Position numbers and translations under genes: made by a program. 25,277 bases of DNA from Alkaliphilus sp. (GTDB lineage Bacteria; Bacillota; Clostridia; Peptostreptococcales; Natronincolaceae): NCBI GenBank assembly GCA_023230535.1, contig JALNXC010000001.1, forward strand, positions 1-25,277, written 5' to 3'. Below are positions 14,386 through 23,912 of the stretch, piece after piece. The notes beneath the pieces are model-generated. The model ran no database searches and was not told the origin of the DNA. It was given only the letters and a program-made list of their open reading frames with translations. Positions within the stretch are counted from its first letter, which is position 1, and every line of letters begins with the position of its first letter.

Positions 14386-14817
14386 ATGTTTATTGGAGAA
14401 TATTGCCATTCGGTTGATGTTAAGGGGAGAGTGAGTATCCCGGCAAAATTTAGAGAGGAATTGGGAGAAAATTTTATCCTTACAAAAGGGTTAGATAATT
14501 GTTTATTTATATATTCCATGGGTGAATGGGACATATTGGAAAGTAAATTGAAACAATTACCGTTGACTAATAGGGATGCGAGAGCTTTTGTGAGATTCTT
14601 TTTTTCAGGTGCGACCGAATGCGAATTGGATGGCCAGGGAAGAATAAGGATTGCAAATAATCTGAGAGAACATGCTAATTTGGAGAAAGAAGCAGTAATT
14701 ATAGGAGTAGGTACAAGGGTAGAGATTTGGAGCAATCATGAGTGGCAAAGATATAACAGCGATGATAATTTAAGTTACGATGAAATAGCAGGCAAGATGG
14801 CAGAATTAGGCATCTAA
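14386..14817 (+). CDS. mraZ: Transcriptional regulator MraZ
   Basis: DNA-binding regulator of the dcw cluster, forming a ring-shaped oligomer. The 143 residues, the family's standard length, contain two SpoVT-AbrB-like domains, each with a D-x-x-G-R core: SVDVKGRVSIPAKFR (residues 9-23) and ELDGQGRIRI (about 85-94). The ATG at 14386 is chosen over an in-frame GTG at 14344 because it follows AAGGATGG and because the earlier start lies inside the operator. It is the first gene of mraZ-rsmH-ftsL-pbp. Confidence 0.96.
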   Translation: MFIGEYCHSVDVKGRVSIPAKFREELGENFILTKGLDNCLFIYSMGEWDILESKLKQLPLTNRDARAFVRFFFSGATECELDGQGRIRIANNLREHANLEKEAVIIGVGTRVEIWSNHEWQRYNSDDNLSYDEIAGKMAELGI

Positions 14818-14834
14818 TAAATGAAGGTGGTAAA

Positions 14835-15770
14835 ATGGAGTTTAAACATGTACCTGTGTTATTAGAAGAATGCATTGAAAATTTAAATATTAAAAAAGAT
14901 GGTATCTATGTAGACGGAACATTAGGAGGCGCGGGCCATTCCGGTGAAATTGCAAAACGCCTGAATAAGGACGGATTGTTGATTGGAATTGATCGGGACG
15001 AGAATGCAATCGAAGCAGCTGCGGAAATCCTGACCGATGTAATGTGTAAGGTCAGGCTGCTCAGAGATAATTTTAGCAATTTAAAATATATATTAGAGGA
15101 TCTCGGAATAGAGAGCTTTGATGGGCTTTTATTGGACTTGGGAGTATCATCACATCAGTTGGATGATATTGAACGGGGTTTTTCTTATATGCATGATGCC
15201 CCTCTGGATATGAGAATGGATAATAGAAATAACTTAACAGCCGGGGACGTAATCAATAACTATTCGGAAAGGGATCTGGAACAAATTATTAAAAATTATG
15301 GGGAAGAAAGATGGGCAAAGCGTATAGCTCAATTTATTGTAAAATTTAGAACGGACGAAGAGATTATTACTACTTATCAATTAGTTGATATTATCAAGAA
15401 GGCAATTCCAAAAGGGGCTCGTATAAAAGGCCCGCATCCGGCTAAACGAACCTTTCAGGCTGTACGAATTGAGGTCAACAAAGAACTGGACATCATTGGA
15501 GAAACTATAGAGTCGGCCGTTGAAAGATTAAGTATTGGCGGAAGGATCTGTGTGATTACATTTCATTCCCTGGAGGATCGAATTGTAAAAAATACCTTCA
15601 GATCTTTGGCAAATCCCTGTGTTTGTCCGCAGGAATTTCCGATCTGTCAATGCAATAATAAGCCGAAAATTAGAATAATCACACGTAAACCGATAGTACC
15701 CACGGAAAAAGAACTCGAAATAAATCCGAGGTCAAGGAGTGCAAAATTGCGTGTGGCGGAAAAGATATAG
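14835..15770 (+). CDS. rsmH: 16S rRNA (cytosine(1402)-N4)-methyltransferase RsmH (MraW)
   Basis: Methylates N4 of C1402 in the decoding centre of 16S rRNA with S-adenosylmethionine. It has 311 residues, typical of the family. The start MEFKHVPVLLEE is characteristic; the SAM loop is YVDGTLGGAGHS (25-36). Further blocks are LLLDLGVSSHQLD, KGPHPAKRTFQAVRIEVN, ITFHSLEDRIVK and the C-terminal NPRSRSAKLR. A cysteine cluster (CVCPQEFPICQC, about 278-289) precedes the C-terminal block, as in many family members. The ATG follows AAGGTGG, 17 bases after the mraZ stop. Confidence 0.97.
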   Translation: MEFKHVPVLLEECIENLNIKKDGIYVDGTLGGAGHSGEIAKRLNKDGLLIGIDRDENAIEAAAEILTDVMCKVRLLRDNFSNLKYILEDLGIESFDGLLLDLGVSSHQLDDIERGFSYMHDAPLDMRMDNRNNLTAGDVINNYSERDLEQIIKNYGEERWAKRIAQFIVKFRTDEEIITTYQLVDIIKKAIPKGARIKGPHPAKRTFQAVRIEVNKELDIIGETIESAVERLSIGGRICVITFHSLEDRIVKNTFRSLANPCVCPQEFPICQCNNKPKIRIITRKPIVPTEKELEINPRSRSAKLRVAEKI

Positions 15771-15803
15771 ATAAGTTCTAAAGTTGAGAAGGGGTGAATA
15801 AAA

Positions 15804-16289
15804 TTGGTATTAGCTCGGGAAGAATCCATTTATACAAATGAACAAATAAAAAAGGAAAAACAGTTTTCTGTTCACAAAAAAAGGCGAAAAAGTTATATGT
15901 TCGAGAAAATTGTTGTAATGGCAGTTGTTGGCGTTGTGTTCGTATGCAGCATGCTAATTTTAACGAGATTTACAGCCATCACTGAGGTCAGGTATAGTGT
16001 GGATAATTTAGAAAAACAAATTGAAAGACTGGAAACTGAAAAAACAAAATTAAGGATAGAGGTAGAAAAGGTTTTGAAATCCGGATGGATAGAGGATGAA
16101 GCAAAAACCAGATTACAAATGGATTATCCGACTGCCGAGCAGGTAATAGGTATAAATGTTAACCCGGCAAAAGTTGCAATGTTAACGGGCGAAATAAATA
16201 AACAAAATTATGATGATTCTGCCAAAGTAGGAGAGAGCAAAAATATATATGCTTTTTTTAAAAAACTGATCAGCTATACAAAAATTTAG
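15804..16289 (+). CDS. ftsL: FtsL-type cell division protein
   Basis: A bitopic membrane protein of the divisome that, with DivIC/FtsB and DivIB/FtsQ, helps activate septal wall synthesis. The 161 residues comprise a basic cytoplasmic tail (1-32, with KKRRK at 25-29), one membrane span (about 33-54) and an extracytoplasmic coiled coil (about 62-92, VDNLEKQIERLETEKTKLRI). A less regular C-terminal part follows. Sequence in this family is weakly conserved; the call rests on topology and on the position between rsmH and the class B PBP. The TTG at 15804 follows AAGGGGTG. It is longer than the 115-130 residues usual for FtsL, with about 40 extra residues at the C-terminus. Confidence 0.8.
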   Translation: MVLAREESIYTNEQIKKEKQFSVHKKRRKSYMFEKIVVMAVVGVVFVCSMLILTRFTAITEVRYSVDNLEKQIERLETEKTKLRIEVEKVLKSGWIEDEAKTRLQMDYPTAEQVIGINVNPAKVAMLTGEINKQNYDDSAKVGESKNIYAFFKKLISYTKI

Positions 16290-16302
16290 AGGGGGAATAT
16301 GA

Positions 16303-18480
16303 GTGTCTCAGCCCGGTATGTCCAGCAAAAAAAGACTTATAGTCATGTTTTTACTTGTATCTATGGTACTATTTGCGCTTATAGTGCGATTAGGATGGAT
16401 ACAGATAGTAAGGGGAGAAAAATACAAGGAACTGGCTAATAAGTATCAAACAAGAGATATTCCCATACCTGCGAAACGTGGAATAATTTATGATAGAAAT
16501 GGGAAAGAATTAGCTATAAGTGCAAGTACAAGCACAATATGGGTACATCCCAGCGAGGTTGAAGAACCTGAAAAAACAGCTTCAATTTTATCAAATATTT
16601 TGGAACTTGAAGAAGAGGCGATATTAAAAAAGGTAAAATCTAATCAGTCTATAGTATCTATTGCGCTTTATGTTGATGATGAGCCCGCAAAAGCAATCAT
16701 AAAGGAAAATCTGAAAGGGATTTCGGTTTCTGAAAGCAATAAAAGATATTATCCTTATGGAAATTTTGCTGCATATGTTTTAGGGCATACAAACATTGAT
16801 AATCACGGGATTGCCGGTATAGAATTAGAATATGATAAATATTTAAGCGGAATACCGGGCCGTTGGATTAAAAACACTGATGGGAAAGGCAGACAGTTAT
16901 CTTTTAGCACCGAAAAATATTATCAGCCGGAGGACGGGCTCAATGTTGTACTTACAATAGATGAAGTTATACAGCATTTTGCTGAAAAAGCCGTTCAAAA
17001 CGCGTTGGAAATTCATAAGGCAAAGCGAGTATATGTGGTTGTGATGGATGTTAAAACTGCGGAAATATTGGCTATGGCCGTCAAACCTGATTATGACCCC
17101 AATTCTCCGCGGGTACCTTTAGATGAAAATCTGAAAAAAGAAATAGAAACGATGGATAAGGACAAACAATTGGAAGCACTGTTTGCAATGTGGAGAAATC
17201 CTGTGATCAATGATACATATGAACCCGGCTCTACTTTTAAACTGATTACCACATCTGCTGCCTTAGAGGAAGGGGTGGCTACACCAAACAGTATTTTTGT
17301 AGGCAGCGGGCATATAATGGTAGCCGGAAGAAGAATCCGGTGTTGGAGATGGTATAATCCACATGGTGCTCAAACATTGGTGGAAGCGATAAAAAATTCA
17401 TGTAATCCGGTGTTTGTTGAATTGGGTCAGAGGATGGGTGCACGAACATTTTATAATTATATAGACGGTTTTGGGTTTTCCGATGTTACGGGAATAGATC
17501 TTCCTGGAGAAAGAAAATCAATTATGTATGATATAGATAATGTTGGACCGGTAGAATTGGCGACAATTTCCTTTGGACAGAGTATTTCTATAACACCTAT
17601 TCAGCTTGTCAATGCTGTGGCAGCTATTGCGAATGATGGAAAATTGATGAAACCGCATTTAGTAAAAGAATTAACAGATGCGGACGGTAATGTAGTTCAT
17701 CGGTTTGAAGAAACAATGGTTAGACAGGTTGTTTCGGAAAAAACTTCAAAGATGATGAGGGATATAATGGAGGCTGCTGTTGCTGACGGATCGGGAAATT
17801 ATGCCTATATTCCGGGATATAGGGTGGGAGGTAAAACCGGTACGGCTCAAAAAGTTGTCGGTAAGGGCTATGCACAGGGTTTATATGTGTCTTCATTTGC
17901 CGGTATAGCACCGGTAGATGATCCTAAGTTGGCTGTTTTGGCAATTGTTGACGAACCGGGGGGCTTTAGTACTTATGGAAGTATGACGGCAGCTCCGATT
18001 GTTAAGGAAATATTAGAGGATTCGTTGAGATATTTAGATGTCAGTCCCAGATATACGGATAAGGAAGAAGAGGAATTCGTCAGAAAAGAAGTGGTGTTGC
18101 CGGAGGTTAGAAATATCACTGTCAAGGAAGCTTCTAGGATATTAATCGATAACAATTTACAGTTTAATACGGAGCCGGAGTATTATGCGGATGAAAATGC
18201 TATAGTTGTAGATATGTTTCCAAAACCGGGTGCAAAAATTCCTGAGAAATCCATTGTACTTTTATATACAAAACCTAATGAAAATATTCCCTCTTCTGTA
18301 GAGATTCCGGATTTGAGGGGCAAAACTATCAGAGAAGCAAATATTATTTTAAATAATTTAGGTTTGAGATTAAAAATTAGCGGTAGCGGTTTAGCATTTG
18401 GTCAATATCCCGAGGCAGGGATAACTGTGGAGTCAGGTACAATAATAAGTGTAGAATTTAAGCCCGAACAAACACAATAG
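16303..18480 (+). CDS. spoVD: Class B penicillin-binding protein with two PASTA domains (PBP2B/SpoVD family)
   Basis: Peptidoglycan transpeptidase that cross-links glycan strands at the septum or in the spore cortex. The 725 residues comprise a membrane anchor (about 12-31), a PBP dimerisation domain (about 52-205) and the transpeptidase domain with all three active-site motifs: S310-T-F-K313 (nucleophile and lysine), S366-C-N368 and K511-T-G513. Two PASTA domains follow (about 597-657 and 665-722). The GTG at 16303 follows GAGGGGG; an overlapping ATG is out of frame. B. subtilis has pbpB and spoVD in tandem here; only one gene is present, and its two PASTA domains resemble PBP2B more than SpoVD. 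Division, sporulation or both are possible, so the symbol is tentative. Confidence 0.9.
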   Translation: MSQPGMSSKKRLIVMFLLVSMVLFALIVRLGWIQIVRGEKYKELANKYQTRDIPIPAKRGIIYDRNGKELAISASTSTIWVHPSEVEEPEKTASILSNILELEEEAILKKVKSNQSIVSIALYVDDEPAKAIIKENLKGISVSESNKRYYPYGNFAAYVLGHTNIDNHGIAGIELEYDKYLSGIPGRWIKNTDGKGRQLSFSTEKYYQPEDGLNVVLTIDEVIQHFAEKAVQNALEIHKAKRVYVVVMDVKTAEILAMAVKPDYDPNSPRVPLDENLKKEIETMDKDKQLEALFAMWRNPVINDTYEPGSTFKLITTSAALEEGVATPNSIFVGSGHIMVAGRRIRCWRWYNPHGAQTLVEAIKNSCNPVFVELGQRMGARTFYNYIDGFGFSDVTGIDLPGERKSIMYDIDNVGPVELATISFGQSISITPIQLVNAVAAIANDGKLMKPHLVKELTDADGNVVHRFEETMVRQVVSEKTSKMMRDIMEAAVADGSGNYAYIPGYRVGGKTGTAQKVVGKGYAQGLYVSSFAGIAPVDDPKLAVLAIVDEPGGFSTYGSMTAAPIVKEILEDSLRYLDVSPRYTDKEEEEFVRKEVVLPEVRNITVKEASRILIDNNLQFNTEPEYYADENAIVVDMFPKPGAKIPEKSIVLLYTKPNENIPSSVEIPDLRGKTIREANIILNNLGLRLKISGSGLAFGQYPEAGITVESGTIISVEFKPEQTQ

Positions 18481-18584
18481 GAGTATAATATATAATATAG
18501 ATAAATAGTCTGAATATTTAATAAGAGACGTATTTTATGTATTTTTTATTAAACATGATGGTCGGTTATCTGTAATATACAAAA

Positions 18585-18632
18585 AAAGGGCAACTAAAAT
18601 TAAAGAGAAAACTTTAATTTTAGTTGCCTTTT
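18585..18632 (+). terminator. Intrinsic terminator inside the dcw cluster
   Basis: A perfect 17-bp stem (18589-18605 with 18612-18628) with a 6-base loop and a TTTT tail, between the PBP gene and murE. No convincing promoter lies in the 40 bases between it and murE, so it may act as an attenuator on read-through rather than as an absolute stop. Confidence 0.85.
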
Positions 18633-18672
18633 AAAAATTCGTACAGGTATTAACAGTGGTAGGAGGAAAGAT

Positions 18673-20136
18673 ATGTTTTTGAGAGATATTCTTAATAAGA
18701 TTAAAATTAAAAAGGTTGTTGGGGATGTAGATATAAATATTAAGGATATACAACATTATTCACCATTTGTAACTAAAGGCAGTTTATTCATATGCATAGA
18801 GGGATTTAAAACTGACGGGCAATTATATATAAAAGAAGCAATCAATAGGGGCGCCGTGGCAATCATTTCCGAAAAAGAAACAGAAGTTGATGGGTTAACT
18901 GTGATTCAAGTTGAAAATGCAAGAAGAACAATGTCCTCAATTGCGAATTATTTTTATAATGAACCTACAAAAAAAATGCGTTTAATAGGTATAACGGGAA
19001 CAAACGGCAAGACTTCCATCACATATATGGTAAAAAGTATTTTTGAATTCTGTGGCAAAAAAATTGGCCTTATCGGTACAATATCCAACTGGATTGGAGA
19101 TATAAAAATTGAGGCCATACGAACTACGCCGGAATCCTTGGATCTGCAGAGGATATTTTCGCGAATGTTACGGTATTCTATAGATACGTGTGTTATGGAG
19201 GTTTCTTCCCATGCTTTAGAATTAGGGAGGGTAGACGACTGTACATATGGTATCGGTTTATTTACTAATTTGAGTCCGGAACACTTGGATTTTCATATTA
19301 ATATGGAAAATTATAGAGATGCAAAGAAAAAGTTGTTTTATAAAACAACTTTATATAATATCATCAATATTGATGATTTTCATGGAAAGGTTATAATGGA
19401 ACAGATTAAAGACATCGAAACACCTTTATTGACATTTGGTGTTAAAGAAAAAGCGGATATATATGCTACCGATATAGATATGAACATTAAAGGAGTGCGT
19501 TTTAACATTAATATGCCAAAGGGCATGGTATATGTTGATGTTAAAATACCGGGTATGTTTACTGTCTATAATGTAATGGCGGCGGCAGCAGTCTGTTATT
19601 GTTTGGGTATCGATATAGATAAAATAGGCAGGGCATTAAATAATATGGAAAGTATACCCGGGCGTTTTGAGGTGATTAAAGAAATAGAGGATTTTGTAAT
19701 AATAGTTGATTATGCTCATACGCCGGATGCACTTGAAAATGTGCTTAAATCGGCCAAAATGTTTGCAAAAAATCGAATAATAACGGTCTTTGGTTGTGGC
19801 GGAGACAGGGATAAAAATAAAAGGGCCATAATGGGGGAAATATCCGGCAGATTTAGCGATTATACTATCGTGACTTCTGATAATCCAAGGACGGAGGAAC
19901 CGTTAAGCATAATGAAAATGATAGAAAAAGGTGTAGTTAAGGTAACCGATAAATATAATATGATTGAAGACAGAAAAACCGCTATACAATATGCTGTCAA
20001 AATGGCCGCCGGTGATGATATAATTATTATTGCAGGTAAAGGTCATGAAGCGACACAAACTATAGGCAATAAGATATTACCTTTTGATGATTACAAAATA
20101 GCATTACAGATAGTTAGGGAGGAAAGGTCGATATGA
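18673..20136 (+). CDS. murE: UDP-N-acetylmuramoyl-tripeptide synthetase MurE
   Basis: Cytoplasmic ligase that adds the third amino acid to UDP-MurNAc-L-Ala-D-Glu, using ATP. It has 487 residues in the three Mur-ligase domains: N-terminal UDP-binding (about 1-98), central ATPase with P-loop GITGTNGKTS (106-115), RTTPESLDL and the lysine expected to be carbamylated at K220 in DAKKKLF, and C-terminal (about 330-487). The substrate motif is DNPRTEEP (403-410). DNPR is the form that selects meso-diaminopimelate rather than lysine, so mDAP peptidoglycan is predicted. The ATG follows GTAGGAGG. Its stop overlaps the murF start by four bases (ATGA). Confidence 0.97.
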   Translation: MFLRDILNKIKIKKVVGDVDINIKDIQHYSPFVTKGSLFICIEGFKTDGQLYIKEAINRGAVAIISEKETEVDGLTVIQVENARRTMSSIANYFYNEPTKKMRLIGITGTNGKTSITYMVKSIFEFCGKKIGLIGTISNWIGDIKIEAIRTTPESLDLQRIFSRMLRYSIDTCVMEVSSHALELGRVDDCTYGIGLFTNLSPEHLDFHINMENYRDAKKKLFYKTTLYNIINIDDFHGKVIMEQIKDIETPLLTFGVKEKADIYATDIDMNIKGVRFNINMPKGMVYVDVKIPGMFTVYNVMAAAAVCYCLGIDIDKIGRALNNMESIPGRFEVIKEIEDFVIIVDYAHTPDALENVLKSAKMFAKNRIITVFGCGGDRDKNKRAIMGEISGRFSDYTIVTSDNPRTEEPLSIMKMIEKGVVKVTDKYNMIEDRKTAIQYAVKMAAGDDIIIIAGKGHEATQTIGNKILPFDDYKIALQIVREERSI

Positions 20137-21524
20137 TTGAACAGAATATAATCGCCATTGCAAAGGCATGTAATGGGGTTATAATCAATAGAGGCAACAT
20201 AGAAACGGTTAATGAAATATCCACCGACACTCGTACCCTTAAAAAGGGTAACCTTTTTGTCCCTTTAATGGGTGAAAATTTTGATGGCCATATATTTATC
20301 GGGGAGGCCATAAAAAAAGGGGCTAGTGCTATATTAGTTCAAGAGGACAGGAAGGGAAATATAATTGATGCGGATGGAGTAAATATTATACAAGTAGAGG
20401 ATACTTTAAAGGCACTAACTCAAATAGCCCGTTATTATAAAAACTTGTTTGATATTCCATTTATAGGAATTACGGGAAGTGTGGGAAAGACAACTGCTAA
20501 GGATTTGATAGCGGGTGTTTTGTCCGGAAAATATAATGTGCATAAAAATATCGGTAATCTCAATAATGAAATCGGGCTGCCCATTACATTATTTAATTTG
20601 GAACATCATCATGACATTTCCGTATTGGAAATGGGCATGTCCTCTTATGGAGAAATATTAAATTTAGTAAATGTTGTACATCCTAATATTGCTATAATAA
20701 CAAATATAGGGGTTTCTCATATCAAATATTTTGGTAGCAAAGGAAATATTATGAAAGCAAAGATGGAGATTACGGCTAATTTAAAAAATGGAGATTATTT
20801 ATTAGTCAATGGAGACGATGAATATCTAAAAAATATAGACAGAAAAGATAGGGGTTATAATATTATTTTTTATGGTTTATCTTCGCACAATGATTTTTAT
20901 CCCATAGATGTTAAAAATTTAGGAGCAGGGGGAAGCAGTTTTACCATGGATGTGGGGGGTAAACTTGCACGATTTAAAATAAAACAGCTCGGTTTGCACA
21001 ATGTGTATAGCGGATTAGCTGCAATATGGATTGCTACCGGATATGGCATGACCCCGGAAGAGATACAAAATGGATTAAACAATTTTGAGTTATCCGGAAT
21101 GAGATTAGAGGTAATAAATAAGAACAATATAAAAATTATCGATGATACATATAATGCCAGTCCCGACTCTATGAAGGCAGCCATAGATGTTTTGGAAAGT
21201 GTGGAGGCCGGAAGGAAAATTGCAGTACTGGGTAATATGTTTGAATTGGGCAATTTTTCCGAAAAGGGCCACAAAGAAGTGGGAGAGTACTTGGCTGATA
21301 AAAAAATTGATCTACTGGTTACCGTAGGAGAAATGGCATATTGGATATCTTCGGAAGCCGAAAAGAAGGGATTTAAAAAAGAGAGTATATTTGCGGTTTC
21401 TACTAATGAGGATGCTATTAATATATTGAGGCGGAACGTGCGAGATGATGATGCTGTTCTGATAAAGGGTTCCAGGGGCATGATTATGGAGGAAATCGTA
21501 AATTTTTTACAAGAGGGGAGCTAA
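20133..21524 (+). CDS. murF: UDP-N-acetylmuramoyl-tripeptide-D-alanyl-D-alanine ligase MurF
   Basis: Adds the D-Ala-D-Ala dipeptide to the MurE product, completing the cytoplasmic UDP-MurNAc-pentapeptide. The 463 residues contain the P-loop GITGSVGKTT (112-121), the ordered Mur-ligase motifs NIGNLNNEIGLP and LEMGMSSYGEI, and the C-terminal IDDTYNASPDSM. The N-terminal substrate domain begins with the usual STDTRTLKKGNLFVPL (30-45). The ATG overlaps the murE stop (ATGA), with GGAGG inside murE, which points to translational coupling. Confidence 0.97.
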   Translation: MIEQNIIAIAKACNGVIINRGNIETVNEISTDTRTLKKGNLFVPLMGENFDGHIFIGEAIKKGASAILVQEDRKGNIIDADGVNIIQVEDTLKALTQIARYYKNLFDIPFIGITGSVGKTTAKDLIAGVLSGKYNVHKNIGNLNNEIGLPITLFNLEHHHDISVLEMGMSSYGEILNLVNVVHPNIAIITNIGVSHIKYFGSKGNIMKAKMEITANLKNGDYLLVNGDDEYLKNIDRKDRGYNIIFYGLSSHNDFYPIDVKNLGAGGSSFTMDVGGKLARFKIKQLGLHNVYSGLAAIWIATGYGMTPEEIQNGLNNFELSGMRLEVINKNNIKIIDDTYNASPDSMKAAIDVLESVEAGRKIAVLGNMFELGNFSEKGHKEVGEYLADKKIDLLVTVGEMAYWISSEAEKKGFKKESIFAVSTNEDAINILRRNVRDDDAVLIKGSRGMIMEEIVNFLQEGS

Positions 21525-21528
21525 TTAA

Positions 21529-22527
21529 ATGACATTAGAAAGTAGGCAGATTATATATACAATTATCATAGGTTTTTTTATCACATTGATTTTGGGGCCA
21601 TTGATAATTCCTTTTTTAAAAAGACTCAAAGTAGGTCAAACTATAAGGGAGGACGGACCTAAAAGCCATTTGCAAAAAACCGGCACACCCACCATCGGGG
21701 GTATTATATTGATTATATCAATAACAATTACTTCTCTCACTTCCGGGTTGTTCAATAGAGATCTGATAGTCGCATTAGGGGCTACATTGATATTTGGATT
21801 GATTGGATTTATTGATGATTTTATAAAGGTGGTATTAAAGAGATCCTTAGGATTGAGGGCATATCAAAAATTGGGTTTACAGACTATTGTAGCGGTTTTT
21901 TTAGCGGCATATCAGTCTAATGTTTCTGTCATGGGGACTAAGGTAATAGTACCTTTTGTACAGGGCAGTATTTCTATCGGGTCTATCAATATACCGCAGT
22001 ATTTTGACTTGGGAATTTTATATATACCTTTTGTGGCATTTGTTGTGGTAGCGACTGTAAACAGCGTAAATTTGACCGATGGCCTTGATGGATTAGCTTC
22101 AGGGGTAACCCTCATTATTGCTGCTTTTTTTGCGTTATTGGCTATGAACTGGGGATATATCAGTTTGGCTGTTTTTTCGGCTTCGGTAGCGGGAGCGTGT
22201 CTGGGGTTTTTGCGGTATAATTCTCATCCGGCACAGGTGTTCATGGGCGATACCGGATCCTTATCATTAGGCGGTGCAATTTCAGCGGTTGCCGTACTTA
22301 TGAATGTTTCTTTGATCATACCGATAGTCGGAGGGATTTATTTTGTGGAATCCGTGTCGGTTATTTTACAGGTAATTTCATATAAGTTAACTAAAAAACG
22401 TATATTTAAAATGAGTCCCCTCCATCACCACTACGAACTCAGCGGATGGGCAGAAACTAAGGTGGTAGTTGTATTTTGGGTAATCACCGTTATTTTATGT
22501 TTAGTGGGAATATTAGCTTTAAATTAG
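21529..22527 (+). CDS. mraY: Phospho-N-acetylmuramoyl-pentapeptide transferase MraY
   Basis: Integral membrane enzyme that moves phospho-MurNAc-pentapeptide to undecaprenyl phosphate, forming lipid I. It has 332 residues with about ten membrane segments. Active-site blocks are FIDDFIKV (94-101, aspartate pair), NLTDGLDGLASG (181-192), MGDTGSLSLGG (239-249) and the histidine-rich loop HHHYE (299-303). KSHLQKTGTPTIGG (45-58) is the N-terminal family signature. The ATG lies four bases after the murF stop, with GAGGGGAG inside the murF end. Confidence 0.97.
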   Translation: MTLESRQIIYTIIIGFFITLILGPLIIPFLKRLKVGQTIREDGPKSHLQKTGTPTIGGIILIISITITSLTSGLFNRDLIVALGATLIFGLIGFIDDFIKVVLKRSLGLRAYQKLGLQTIVAVFLAAYQSNVSVMGTKVIVPFVQGSISIGSINIPQYFDLGILYIPFVAFVVVATVNSVNLTDGLDGLASGVTLIIAAFFALLAMNWGYISLAVFSASVAGACLGFLRYNSHPAQVFMGDTGSLSLGGAISAVAVLMNVSLIIPIVGGIYFVESVSVILQVISYKLTKKRIFKMSPLHHHYELSGWAETKVVVVFWVITVILCLVGILALN

Positions 22528-22543
22528 GAAAGTTGGTGTATTA

Positions 22544-23908
22544 ATGAATCTAAAGAATAAAAGGGTACTGGTTGTTGGCTTGGCTGTTACCGGTGTACCC
22601 TTAGTAAAGGTTTTATGCGACTTAGGGGCCGATGTAATTGTAAATGACCTAAAGGATGAGAAAAACCTGAGGGACAGTATCGATAAGTTATCAAATTTAA
22701 ATGTGGATTATGTATTGGGAAAACATCCGCAGGCCATAGATTCATTAGGGCATATTGATTTGATGGTAATCTCGCCGGGGGTACCTCTCGAAATACCCTT
22801 TATACAGGAAATAAAAAACAGGGGTATAGAAATTATTGGCGAAATAGAACTGGCATATAGATTATCAAAAGGGCATATTATAGCTATTACAGGGACCAAC
22901 GGTAAAACTACTACGACTGCTTTGGTTGGAGAAATTTTTAAAAATGCCGGAAAAAATACACATATAGTCGGTAATATCGGTATAGCTTTTATATGTAAGG
23001 CTTTGGAAACAAAAGAAGACGATATAGTTGTAATAGAAGTCAGCAGTTTTCAATTGGAGAGTATAGTTGATTTTCATCCACAGGTTGCAGCATTTCTCAA
23101 TTTAACCCAGGATCATTTAAATCGGCACAGAACCATGGCTAATTACGAAACAGCGAAACTTAATTTATTTAAAAATCAAACTAAAAAAGATTTCGTGATA
23201 ATAAACTATGATGATTTGAGGGTACGGGAGATTACAAAAAAACTGAAAGCGGTTAAAATTTATTTCAGTAGAAAAGAGCATCTGGAGCGAGGGGTTTTTG
23301 TAATAGATGATAAGGTAGTGTTTGCAAGTGATGGAGATAAAAAAGAAATTATTTCTATAGACGATATATATATTCCCGGCAAACATAATTTGGAAAATGC
23401 TTTAGCTGCTATCTCTATTGCTATTGCAATGGATGTAGATATGGAACCTATCATACATACTTTGAAAACTTTCAGGGGTGTGCCCCACCGTGTTGAGGCT
23501 GTTGATATGATCGATGGAGTGAAATTCGTCAACGACTCCAAAGCTACTAATGTTGATGCTGCCATTAAAGCGATAGAGGCGATAGATGCACCCATTTTAT
23601 TATTAGCGGGAGGGTTGGACAAGGGAACAGGATTTGAGGATTTTATAAATGCTTTTAACGGAAAAGTAAAGCATATGTTTGTATATGGGGAGACAGCACA
23701 AAAACTTTTGGAGACAGCCGGCAGATTAAATTTTAATTTTATAACTAAAGTCAATGATTTGGAAGAGGCTGTTGACAATGCCTATAAGATGTCTTCCGAT
23801 GGCGACACTATATTGCTTTCCCCCGCATGCGCCAGTTGGGATATGTATAAAAGCTTTGAATTGAGAGGCGAACATTTTAAGGATATAGTTGCAAAATTGA
23901 GGAGGTAG
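22544..23908 (+). CDS. murD: UDP-N-acetylmuramoylalanine-D-glutamate ligase MurD
   Basis: Adds D-glutamate to UDP-MurNAc-L-Ala in the cytoplasm, before MurE acts. It has 454 residues: a Rossmann-like N-terminal domain with GLAVTG (12-17), the central ATPase with P-loop GTNGKTTT (117-124) and the following VEVSSFQLE and NLTQDHLNRH blocks. The C-terminal domain has FVNDSKATNVDA, LLAGGLDKG and LLSPACASWDMYKSFELRG. All blocks expected of MurD are present. The ATG at 22544 is 17 bases after mraY, with a weak GGAAAG site, so coupling to mraY expression is likely. Confidence 0.97.
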   Translation: MNLKNKRVLVVGLAVTGVPLVKVLCDLGADVIVNDLKDEKNLRDSIDKLSNLNVDYVLGKHPQAIDSLGHIDLMVISPGVPLEIPFIQEIKNRGIEIIGEIELAYRLSKGHIIAITGTNGKTTTTALVGEIFKNAGKNTHIVGNIGIAFICKALETKEDDIVVIEVSSFQLESIVDFHPQVAAFLNLTQDHLNRHRTMANYETAKLNLFKNQTKKDFVIINYDDLRVREITKKLKAVKIYFSRKEHLERGVFVIDDKVVFASDGDKKEIISIDDIYIPGKHNLENALAAISIAIAMDVDMEPIIHTLKTFRGVPHRVEAVDMIDGVKFVNDSKATNVDAAIKAIEAIDAPILLLAGGLDKGTGFEDFINAFNGKVKHMFVYGETAQKLLETAGRLNFNFITKVNDLEEAVDNAYKMSSDGDTILLSPACASWDMYKSFELRGEHFKDIVAKLRR

Positions 23909-23912
23909 GCTT

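Noticed and set aside
20897..21481. 194-codon minus-strand frame inside murF
   Set aside because: Antisense shadow of a complete, conserved murF.
23260..23778. 172-codon minus-strand frame inside murD
   Set aside because: Antisense shadow of a complete murD; serine-rich composition typical of such shadows.
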